From: Streptomyces phaeochromogenes
GTDB taxonomy: Bacteria; Actinomycetota; Actinomycetes; Streptomycetales; Streptomycetaceae
Direction of reading: 5' to 3'
Assembly: GCF_001418655.1 (NCBI RefSeq)
Contig: NZ_LIQZ01000193.1
Coordinates: 1 to 33,143, forward strand
Length of the DNA: 33,143 bases
The notes under the pieces were generated by a model. The model made no database searches. It was not told the DNA's origin and worked only from the letters and a program-made list of their open reading frames with translations. This document shows positions 27,135-33,143 of the stretch, one piece after another. Position 1 is the first letter of the stretch; each line of letters begins with the position of its first letter. The translations under genes and the position numbers were made by a program.

Positions 27135-28415
27135 CTACGTCCTTCTGTCTCCGCCCCGCAGCGATGACAGGACCAGGCGCCCATACCGGGTGGTGAGGAC
27201 TGCCGCTGCGGCGGCGACCGAAAGACCGAGTGCGATGAGCAGGTGTGACACGGAGTGGTCGTCGAGGACCTGCAGGATGCCGAGGGCCGTGCCGAGGGGT
27301 AGGCCGAGAATGGTGAGGACGCCCAGGGCTCCGCTGATCTGCTGGCTTTCCTGGGTCTGTACGAGCCTGCTGTAGTCGGCGGCTTCGGCCAGGATCTCGT
27401 TGAAGCGGGCGGGGAGTCGGTGCTGGTTCTGGAAGGCGAGCAGAAGATCGTTCGCCGCGCCGTGGGCGGTGAGGTGCTGTCTCCAGTAGGTGCTGCGGAA
27501 CACTGCGATGTTCCTCTCCAGGGTGGCCACCCGGCGTGCCAGACGGGAGGAATTGAACACCTCGGACAGTTCGTCGGTGAGTTCGTCGATGTGATCGCGC
27601 TGGAGGGAACCGAGGAGCAGGGCGTCGAGGTAGACCGTACGAGAGTGCAGCGCACCGAACTCGAAGAAGTCGCCGGCGCCGGTGTCGGGCCGGTGGCCGA
27701 GGAAGGCAGCCCCTTGCCGTAGCACCAGGGCGCTCCAGTCCGCCGAGATCCGTACGGTGTCCTTGAGCTGTGCGTCGGCTGTCTCCGGAGGGAGGGGGAA
27801 GTCCTCCGGTATGGAGCGTGACGCCAGCTGCCACAGCCATCGGTCCGCGGTGGCGGGAAGCGCCCCTTCCAGGCCTGTGCGAAGGGCGGGGGCATCCTGG
27901 GTCGTCGGGGTCATGAAGCTGATGGTGTAGGGCCGGGCGATGGCGAACGGCGCGGCGGGGTCACGGACGTCCGCGATGCCGGCGAGCAGCCCAGCCGGGT
28001 CGAAGGGCCCGGTGAGGAGTTCCGTTGCGGTGCTCTGCCTCCGCCCGGCCAGCACCCGCAGCACTGGCAGCAGTGGTCTGTCCACGCTGAAGTGCAGGAC
28101 GGCGAGCGCGTGTTCGGGGTTGCGGGCGGTGGCCGCGCGCAGGAGTTCCACGCCAAGCAGGTGTAGTCCGTCGTGCTTGGTGTCCAGCGGCAGGTACCAG
28201 CGGCGAGGCCGCCCGGGCGCCCCGTAGAGGGCGCGGGCGGAGGCGGGCGCGAAGTACGTGGACCGGGCTACCGCGTCGGTACGGCGGCTGCCCAGCTCGA
28301 ACGGGAACGGCCCTTCGGCCCAGCGGGGGGCATGTAGCAGCCGTACGGGCAGGACGACCGTCAGCTCCTGGCGCGCTCCCATGACGTCGTCCAGGGGCGG
28401 AACACCGGCGGTCAT
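27135..28415 (-). CDS. Hypothetical protein with two C-terminal membrane helices
   Basis: 426 residues. A soluble N-terminal region of about 350 residues of no recognised family ends in two hydrophobic segments (about 357-382 and 390-412) followed by a short Arg-rich tail. This is a CorA-like layout (large cytosolic part, two C-terminal helices, a helical stretch before them), but the GMN motif of CorA channels is absent. It is the last gene of the four-gene operon and its ATG overlaps the stop of the OB-fold gene by four bases (ATGA). In such modules a membrane protein can be the effector that damages the host membrane, but here that is inference from position only. The frame is open further upstream to 28757, but that extension only reads through the neighbouring gene in another frame. 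Confidence 0.75.
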   Translation of the reverse strand: MTAGVPPLDDVMGARQELTVVLPVRLLHAPRWAEGPFPFELGSRRTDAVARSTYFAPASARALYGAPGRPRRWYLPLDTKHDGLHLLGVELLRAATARNPEHALAVLHFSVDRPLLPVLRVLAGRRQSTATELLTGPFDPAGLLAGIADVRDPAAPFAIARPYTISFMTPTTQDAPALRTGLEGALPATADRWLWQLASRSIPEDFPLPPETADAQLKDTVRISADWSALVLRQGAAFLGHRPDTGAGDFFEFGALHSRTVYLDALLLGSLQRDHIDELTDELSEVFNSSRLARRVATLERNIAVFRSTYWRQHLTAHGAANDLLLAFQNQHRLPARFNEILAEAADYSRLVQTQESQQISGALGVLTILGLPLGTALGILQVLDDHSVSHLLIALGLSVAAAAAVLTTRYGRLVLSSLRGGDRRT

Positions 28416-28678
28416 CCGTAGTACTCGGCAGCTTCGGGCTGGTCGAGGCGGATGACGAACTCCGCCCGGTCGGGGCTTTCGGCGCTGACGTGGAAGCGGA
28501 CACGTTCGCCTGTGCGGACGGTCCGGAACCCCTCGGTCACGATCTGCCGGTAGTCGAAGCCGTAGTACCGCTCGTCCTCGTCGTCCCGGATGATGTAGGA
28601 GCCGAGCGCGCCGCTTGGCCCCCCGCCGCTCGGTCGCCTGTCGACGATGGTTCCCTGCCGCGGTCCGCCGCCACTCAT
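28412..28678 (-). CDS. Small cold-shock/OB-fold-like protein
   Basis: 88 residues. The order of features is like a cold-shock domain: G-x-I near the start (GTIV, 9-12), an aromatic/hydrophobic strand (GSYIIRDDEDERYYGFDY, 26-43), then IVTEGFRTVRTGERVRFHV (46-64), which is close to the second half of CSD proteins, and a final strand. The RNA-binding RNP1 and RNP2 motifs are degenerate, so nucleic-acid binding may be changed. It overlaps both neighbours by four bases, so it is made in step with them and probably works in the same complex. Confidence 0.7.
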   Translation of the reverse strand: MSGGGPRQGTIVDRRPSGGGPSGALGSYIIRDDEDERYYGFDYRQIVTEGFRTVRTGERVRFHVSAESPDRAEFVIRLDQPEAAEYYG

Positions 28679-31332
28679 ACCGTCGGCTCCTCTTCTCCAG
28701 TGGTGTCGGCGACGATGTCCTGCACGCACCGGAAGCCAACCGCATTGCTTCCGCCACGCTTTCGGTAGATGCCTTTGGTGCTGGCCTGCACCGCGCGCAT
28801 CGGGTTGTCGTAGCTGCCGCCGCAGATGACCGCCTCGCCGGGGTCGGTCAGGCTGGTAGAGGTCCATTCCCAGCAGTTGCCCACCAAGTCGAGGACACCG
28901 AACGGGGAGCGGTTGCCCGGGCGTTTGTCGACGGAAGTCACCCCGGCCCGGCGAACGGCGTCGTCCGCGAAGTCCCGATACCACGCCTGGTATGTCACCA
29001 CCGGCCGGCCGACCCACGAGTCGGCGCAGTTGACGCGAGCGCTGTCGGGCGTGTCGCCCCAGGGGAACAGCCGCCCGTCGGTGCCGCGTGCGGCAGCCTC
29101 CCATTCGAGAGAGGTCGGCAGACGTTTGCCTTCGAATGCCGCACAGGCGTACGCGCTCCACCAGTTGACGCAGATGGCCGGGTGGTCGTCGTAGCGTGAA
29201 TTCTCGTAGTAGTCGGGGCGGCGCAGCCGGTCGGTCCAGGGGCGGTGTGTGACGTGGGCGGGCTGTTCGGGGTGGTCCCACTGCGACGTGCCGTCCGATT
29301 CGAGCGCGTCGAGGAAGCGGCGGTAGCGGGCGACGGTCACCGCATGGCGGTCGAAGCGAACAGGACGCTGGACGTGACGGATCAGCAGCCGTTCGGCCGG
29401 ACCGACCAGGTACGCCCCCGCGGGCAGTACGCAGTCGTCCGTTCCTGGACTGCCGGGCATTCCGGCGAGGAAGGCACGCACCTGCTCGGTGAGGAAGGCG
29501 CCGTCGGGAATGTCGGCTGCCGCGTCCCGGCTCGCGGGCTCGGCAAGATGTCGGGCGGCCAGTAGTTCCTGGTACGCCGTGTGCACGAACGCGACGTGAT
29601 CCGGCCCGGCAGGGCGCAGGAGCGGTGCGAGAACGCACGCATCGAGTTCGAGGCGTCCGTCCGTGAAGGCGTCTGCCCCCAGTTGCCGGTGCAGGTCGAG
29701 GAGGGAGAATACGGTCCGGTCGGTGAGGAAGGCAGGTCCGAACGCGGTCGGCAGCTGCTGCTCCAGTTCGGGCCGCCCACGCTCGGTCAGCGTCCGCGTG
29801 ATGTGTGCGCCGAGGATCTCCGCGAGCGTCCGCCCCGGTGGAAGCTCCAGCGCCGCAGTCAGACGCTTCTCCAGAGGAGTGGCCTCGGGCTCGGCCAGGC
29901 GTACGACATGGAAGTGCGGTACACGCGACGGGTCGACGCCGTTCGCGTACATCTGCTCTACCAACTGCTCCGAGCGGCCCGCACCGCTGTCCAGCAGCTG
30001 ACGCACCTGAGGCGAGTCCGCGAGGAAGGACACCCGCGAACTCATGACCACCGCCGATTCGGCCGACAGAACGGCCGCGAGATCCGCGAAGAGCCGCAGG
30101 AACCCTGCGGGGCTGGCCTCCTCGACACCCTCGTCGACAGCATCGAGCACGCACAGCGCGGTCCCCGAACGGATCAGGTAGAGGAACAGGTCGTAGGCGC
30201 GCGAGCGTTCCGAGGCCATGGCCGGCGTCAGGATGCGCGCCGCGTACTCGGAGAACGGTTCGTCCTTCGGTTTGAGCCCCAGGTCGAAGTAGAAGCGGAA
30301 GCGGCGGATCTCGGGGTTGACGGCCAGGGAGCGCAGAAGCGTGCTCTTGCCGCTGCCCGGGCGACCGGTGACCAGGACGTTCGCGCTGCCGCGCGCGAGG
30401 CGCGCCAGCAACCCAGCTGCGTCCCCGGACCGCTCCACCTTCGACTCACCGGTAAGCGGGTCCGTGGTCAGAGCCGCTGCGGCAACGGCGGTCCGTGGTT
30501 CGGCAGGGTCGTCCGCCGAGGCGAGGTCAGCGAGGTGCGTCTCGACACTGACGATAGTGTCGACGAAACCGTCGTATCGCACGATCCGGAAGTCCAGGCC
30601 CAGCATCCGATGCAGGGCGCCGGGCGCCGCACCGTCGTCGTCCACTACGACGAACCGGGTGAGCTTGGGCAGCCGGGTGCGCAGCAGCTCGCCACCGCTC
30701 GCGGCAAGGACGGTGCTCAGATCGTCCGCGTCCCTGGAGAGCATCAGCTCCACGTACTCCAGGCGCATACCCGACTCGCGGCAGAAGAGTTGATACACGG
30801 TGTCGGGGCTGAGGACGAACCGCTTGGCCTGCCGGTAGCCGAGGGTGACGTACAGCCCGGCCAGGAACTCGCAGCGGCCCGCCACCTCGGGCGCCATGTC
30901 CGGTTCACCGCCAAGAAGCGCCGCGCTCCCGGTGTCGGTGAACCAGACCAGCACGTCGACGAGCCTGCGGACCGCCAGCAGTCCGTCCTCGTCGCTGATG
31001 TCGTACCCATCGTGCGTGGACCGGTTGCGGAGCCGCCGGATGTCTTCGAGCGCGTCGATGACCGTGCTGCTCCGGATGTGCGGACGACAGCGTTTGACGA
31101 GGTCGTTCAGGGCTTTGGTCGAGGGGTCGCCCTCGATGCCGTGGTGACGCCACAGCTCCTTGAGTAACTTCTCGGTCAGTTTGCCGATGAGGGCGACGGC
31201 GTTCTCGGGATAACCGTCGTTGAGGGACCTCAGCGGCCGTTCCAGATCGAGCCCCAGCCGATCGGCGATCCGTGAGTGATCGTCGAGTTCGCTCCGTAGG
31301 CGCCGCAGCCGTTCGTCGACCACGGTACTCAC
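28675..31332 (-). CDS. HEPN/DUF4145-like - NACHT NTPase - FGE-like fusion
   Basis: 885 residues in three parts. Residues 40-130 are helical and resemble DUF4145/HEPN, with RNRSTH (102-107) matching the R-x4-H active-site pattern of HEPN ribonucleases. Residues 318-600 form a STAND/NACHT NTPase: Walker A GRPGSGKST (323-331), Walker B LCVLDAVDE (393-401), and a following Arg-containing SSR (431-433). Residues 635-872 are a formylglycine-generating-enzyme/SUMF1-like domain: RLPTSLEWEAAARG (737-750), FPWGD (756-760), GNCWEWT (818-824), GGSYDNPMRA (838-847), GFRCV (866-870). The cysteine pair expected near the end of active FGE is not seen where expected, so this part is probably a sensor or binding domain. 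The segment at 140-300 is unassigned. The GTG at 31332 overlaps the preceding stop (GTGA); the frame is open further upstream but lies inside the methyltransferase gene. Confidence 0.85.
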   Translation of the reverse strand: MSTVVDERLRRLRSELDDHSRIADRLGLDLERPLRSLNDGYPENAVALIGKLTEKLLKELWRHHGIEGDPSTKALNDLVKRCRPHIRSSTVIDALEDIRRLRNRSTHDGYDISDEDGLLAVRRLVDVLVWFTDTGSAALLGGEPDMAPEVAGRCEFLAGLYVTLGYRQAKRFVLSPDTVYQLFCRESGMRLEYVELMLSRDADDLSTVLAASGGELLRTRLPKLTRFVVVDDDGAAPGALHRMLGLDFRIVRYDGFVDTIVSVETHLADLASADDPAEPRTAVAAAALTTDPLTGESKVERSGDAAGLLARLARGSANVLVTGRPGSGKSTLLRSLAVNPEIRRFRFYFDLGLKPKDEPFSEYAARILTPAMASERSRAYDLFLYLIRSGTALCVLDAVDEGVEEASPAGFLRLFADLAAVLSAESAVVMSSRVSFLADSPQVRQLLDSGAGRSEQLVEQMYANGVDPSRVPHFHVVRLAEPEATPLEKRLTAALELPPGRTLAEILGAHITRTLTERGRPELEQQLPTAFGPAFLTDRTVFSLLDLHRQLGADAFTDGRLELDACVLAPLLRPAGPDHVAFVHTAYQELLAARHLAEPASRDAAADIPDGAFLTEQVRAFLAGMPGSPGTDDCVLPAGAYLVGPAERLLIRHVQRPVRFDRHAVTVARYRRFLDALESDGTSQWDHPEQPAHVTHRPWTDRLRRPDYYENSRYDDHPAICVNWWSAYACAAFEGKRLPTSLEWEAAARGTDGRLFPWGDTPDSARVNCADSWVGRPVVTYQAWYRDFADDAVRRAGVTSVDKRPGNRSPFGVLDLVGNCWEWTSTSLTDPGEAVICGGSYDNPMRAVQASTKGIYRKRGGSNAVGFRCVQDIVADTTGEEEPTV

Positions 31333-32105
31333 CTGTTCCCACCTCGCCGTTGCCCGAGGATGAACGTGAACCGGTCGGGAAATACAAGGACGGGCTCCGG
31401 ATGAGCGATGCGCATCTCTTCGATGCCCTTCTCGATCTCGTTGTCGCTGAAGGTGGAGAGCAGAGACATATAGCGGGCACGCACCATGCCGAGGTACCTG
31501 TCCCTGCCGATACGCAGCTTGTGCTCGACGTGGGTGAGTTCGGCTTGCAGCCCTGATGCGCGCAAATGCCGCTCGATGACGGCCGGGTCCGGCTGTAGCT
31601 CCTCGAAACGGTCGAGGGCCGCCTTGAAGAGTGGGTATTGGATGGTGGCCGGGAGCATCACCACCAGCAGTCGGCCTCCGGGGGCCAGTTGGTCGCTGAG
31701 GCCCTGGAGCGTGTGCGCGGGGTCGGTCACATGATGCACCGACTCCTTCAACCACATCGCGTCGAGCTGCTCGTACGGCAGGTGGGCGCGCTGTTCTGCA
31801 ATGTCCTCGGCGGACGCGACGATCGGCGCCAGATCGGGTGGCGGCGGTGTGCCGAGCCGACGGAGCATCGCCTCGGACGGATCGACGCAGAGAAGTGGAC
31901 GGAGTGGTTGGACCTGCCTGGCTACTTCCTTGGCGAACAGGCCGGTGCCCGAGCCGATGTCGGCGATTCGGTCCATGGGACGGAGCCGCAACGCCTCGAC
32001 GATCCGGCCGGACATCCAGGGAACGTAGTCGGGACCGTAGACCCAGTGCTCGTCGTACTCGGCTGCCAGCTCCTCGTAGTGCCCACGCGCGTCGCGCCGC
32101 TCCAC
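31329..32105 (-). CDS. Class I SAM-dependent methyltransferase
   Basis: 258 residues, Methyltransf_11/UbiE-like. Motif I is ADIGSGTGLFA (about 48-58), followed by the acidic strand end CVDPS (about 73-77) and the post-II segment LDAMWLKESVHHV (about 113-125), then LAPGGRLLVV (about 139-148). There is no NPPY/DPPY motif, so it is not a typical DNA adenine methylase; the substrate may be a small molecule, RNA or protein. The GTG at 32105 has an AGGGGG ribosome site three to five bases upstream. It is the first gene of the operon and overlaps the NACHT gene by four bases. Confidence 0.85.
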   Translation of the reverse strand: MERRDARGHYEELAAEYDEHWVYGPDYVPWMSGRIVEALRLRPMDRIADIGSGTGLFAKEVARQVQPLRPLLCVDPSEAMLRRLGTPPPPDLAPIVASAEDIAEQRAHLPYEQLDAMWLKESVHHVTDPAHTLQGLSDQLAPGGRLLVVMLPATIQYPLFKAALDRFEELQPDPAVIERHLRASGLQAELTHVEHKLRIGRDRYLGMVRARYMSLLSTFSDNEIEKGIEEMRIAHPEPVLVFPDRFTFILGQRRGGNR

Positions 32106-32195
32106 GATCCCCCTCGTGCGCCGTGTGTCACCGCTTGTGCTCTGCTGCGTTGTGTCGTTCGTCCACGCAGCTCGCGGCGTCCTTGCCGGACGTCG

Positions 32196-32217
32196 TCAGG
32201 CTATCGCGGGTGCCTGA
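32196..32217. promoter_or_regulatory. Inverted repeat TCAGGC-10-GCCTGA
   Basis: Six-base arms (32196-32201, 32212-32217) lie about 90-110 bases upstream of the methyltransferase start. One arm overlaps the best -10-like hexamer of that operon, so it may be an operator; it could also be a short hairpin of no function. Confidence 0.3.
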
Positions 32218-32233
32218 ACGGCAACAGTGCGTA

Positions 32234-32452
32234 ATGCGACAGTGGCTGGGCGGTTGCATGAGTCTCGCGCAGCGCCGTCGTCGCGGTGTCCTTTGGTTCA
32301 GCCAGGACGAACTTGCCGAGTTCAGTAGCGAGATGCGTACCGCCGTTGCGTCCAGGATGGACAACGAACCCGCACCGGACCGTTCCCTCTGTCCCGCTCT
32401 GCGTCTCCGTGGCGTACTCCGCCGCGAGGTCGGCCCGCTCGTGGCCCGCTAG
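32234..32452 (+). pseudogene. Possible remnant of a regulator gene (72-residue frame)
   Basis: A short frame from ATG 32234 (or ATG 32258) to TAG 32450-32452. The middle, LWFSQDELAEFSSEMRTAV, looks like a real helix and resembles the C-terminal tail of some ArsR-like actinobacterial regulators, but no helix-turn-helix precedes it, no ribosome site is visible, and third-codon G/C is lower than in neighbouring genes. A decayed gene or a chance frame are both possible. Confidence 0.25.
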
Positions 32453-32480
32453 GGGGCGGACGGGTCAGGCAGTTGAGTGA

Positions 32481-32510
32481 TTGACGTAAGTCCGGGCGCC
32501 TCTGTAATCT
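32481..32510 (+). promoter_or_regulatory. Sigma-70-type promoter of the hemerythrin gene
   Basis: TTGACG (32481-32486), an 18-base spacer and TAATCT (32505-32510) point at the hemerythrin gene, whose ATG is about 38 bases after the expected transcription start. Confidence 0.65.
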
Positions 32511-32517
32511 CAAGGTG

Positions 32518-32538
32518 AGTTTGCTTTGAAAACAAACT
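32518..32538. promoter_or_regulatory. Inverted repeat AGTTTG-9-CAAACT in the hemerythrin leader
   Basis: Six-base arms (32518-32523, 32533-32538) cover the predicted transcription start and sit just before the GGAGGG ribosome site (32544-32549). The AT-rich sequence stands out locally and is a plausible repressor site. Confidence 0.4.
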
Positions 32539-32554
32539 GTTCTGGAGGGTCTCC

Positions 32555-33037
32555 ATGCCAGTTCCTCAGCACATCGACAGCCAAGCCGCCGGGCGGCAGT
32601 TGCTCGTCGGGCATAGGGAACTGCGTGCGCAGCTCGCGGCGTTGCGGGCCGCGCTCGACGAGGAGGGCGGGCTCACAGCGGCCGTGGGTGGGAACGGCGA
32701 CGGTGTCTCCCTCGTGCAGCAGTTACGAGCCCGCTGCCTCGAGTACTGCCTCGGGCTTCACCACCACCACACCATGGAGGACGGCGCCTTTCCCGTCTTC
32801 GAGCAGCGCTATCCCGAGATCGCCCCCGTCATTGAGCGGTTGAGGGAAGAGCATCGGCAGGTGGCCGCCGGGCTCGACCGGCTCACCAAGCTCGTGGAGA
32901 GTGATGACGGGCAGGACCTGACCTGGCTGCGGGGGGAGTTGGAGCGGACCGTGGCCGGGATCGAGGAGCATTTCGTCTACGAGGAGACGTATCTGCTCCC
33001 CGCCCTGGGGGTGACCCCGCCCGGTCCCACCTCCTAG
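32555..33037 (+). CDS. Hemerythrin-like domain protein
   Basis: 160 residues, a four-helix hemerythrin fold that normally holds a di-iron centre and senses or buffers oxygen, NO or oxidants. Candidate metal ligands are His20 (GHREL), the cluster HHHHTMED (about 69-76, with an H-x3-E pattern), His in EEHRQV (about 101), and H-x3-E in EEHFVYEE (about 137-141). No membrane segment or extra domain is present. The ATG at 32555 has GGAGGG five bases upstream. It has its own promoter and no obvious link to the defence genes. Confidence 0.85.
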   Translation: MPVPQHIDSQAAGRQLLVGHRELRAQLAALRAALDEEGGLTAAVGGNGDGVSLVQQLRARCLEYCLGLHHHHTMEDGAFPVFEQRYPEIAPVIERLREEHRQVAAGLDRLTKLVESDDGQDLTWLRGELERTVAGIEEHFVYEETYLLPALGVTPPGPTS

Positions 33038-33143
33038 GACGGCCCCGCACCCGGCCCCTCCTTCGGGGATGGTGTCGCACCCGGCCCACCTCGTACGACG
33101 GTGCTGACCCGGCCAACCCACCTCCCACGACGGTGCCGCACCC
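33038..33143. repeat. Degenerate ~30-base tandem repeat running off the right edge
   Basis: Copies begin at 33038, 33068, 33097 and 33129 (spacings 30, 29 and 32 bases), each starting GA(C/T)GG and containing a (C)ACCCGGCCC-like core followed by CACCTC or a variant. A related segment also covers the last codons and stop of the hemerythrin gene (33012-33037). The array is cut by the window end, so its full length is unknown. Confidence 0.6.

Larger units (their letters stand above)
32106..32554. other. Divergent intergenic region between methyltransferase and hemerythrin genes
   Basis: About 450 bases with no well-supported gene. It holds the start region of the minus-strand operon, an inverted repeat (32196-32217), a possible gene remnant (32234-32452), and the hemerythrin promoter (32481-32510). 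No convincing -35/-10 pair for the minus-strand operon was found; TAGCCT on the minus strand (32197-32202) is the best -10-like hexamer. Confidence 0.6.

Noticed and set aside
28412..30154. A long upstream extension of the OB-fold gene
   Set aside because: The extra 492 codons lie out of frame inside the NACHT gene and are Arg/Pro-rich; the ATG at 28678 with a 4-base overlap is the natural start.
29581..31167. A 528-codon plus-strand frame opposite the NACHT gene
   Set aside because: The opposite strand carries Walker A, Walker B and FGE motifs; this product has none.
31329..31755. An N-terminal extension of the NACHT protein to 31755
   Set aside because: It runs through the methyltransferase gene in another frame; the GTGA junction at 31329-31332 matches the pattern of the other junctions.
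32128..32364. A 78-codon minus-strand frame upstream of the methyltransferase
   Set aside because: Ser/Arg/Cys-rich product with no helix pattern, no ribosome site, and codon use unlike neighbouring genes.

Overview
The window reads as Streptomyces (or close actinomycete) chromosome. Coding DNA is very GC-rich with G/C-dominated third positions, GTG starts are common, genes are joined by 4-base stop/start overlaps, and the protein families (long RHS proteins, Hanks kinases, short hemerythrin proteins) fit that group. It looks like an accessory defence/conflict island rather than core chromosome.

Region 1 (1-21037) is a divergent seven-gene array around one shared control region (11685-11886). 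Leftward: a giant protein kinase + YprA-type helicase + DUF1998/MZB + nuclease-like fusion (5388-11684), an SNF2-type helicase like DISARM DrmD (2367-5321), and an N6-adenine DNA methyltransferase like DrmMI that runs off the left edge (1-2367). Rightward: a full-length sigma-70-like protein with a long coiled-coil extension (11887-14934), DrmA-like helicase (14977-18102), DrmB-like DUF1998 protein (18099-19949) and a compact UvrD-type SF1 NTPase (19946-21037). Four of the five class 1 DISARM components are therefore present. The PLD nuclease DrmC is not seen, although the left edge is open, and three proteins are added that are not standard DISARM parts: kinase-helicase, sigma factor and SF1 NTPase. 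My reading is a DISARM-derived restriction system with its own signalling and transcription layer. This is the best candidate here for an undescribed system.

Region 2 (21104-26981) holds a large RHS/YD-repeat polymorphic toxin on the minus strand, with a variable C-terminus and no immunity gene directly behind it. A divergent gene of unknown function, possibly DUF6183-like, lies upstream.

Region 3 (27135-32105) is a tightly coupled four-gene minus-strand operon in which every junction is a 4-base overlap: a class I SAM methyltransferase, a HEPN/DUF4145-like + NACHT NTPase + formylglycine-generating-enzyme-like (FGE) fusion, an 88-residue cold-shock/OB-fold-like protein, and a protein with two C-terminal membrane helices. 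This looks like a second, independent NTPase-centred immune module: sensor, switch, possible RNase and membrane partner.

Region 4 (32106-33143) holds regulatory sequence, a possible gene remnant, a hemerythrin-like protein with a clear sigma-70-type promoter, and a degenerate tandem repeat of about 30 bases running off the right edge. No tRNA, rRNA, insertion sequence, integrase or CRISPR array was seen.
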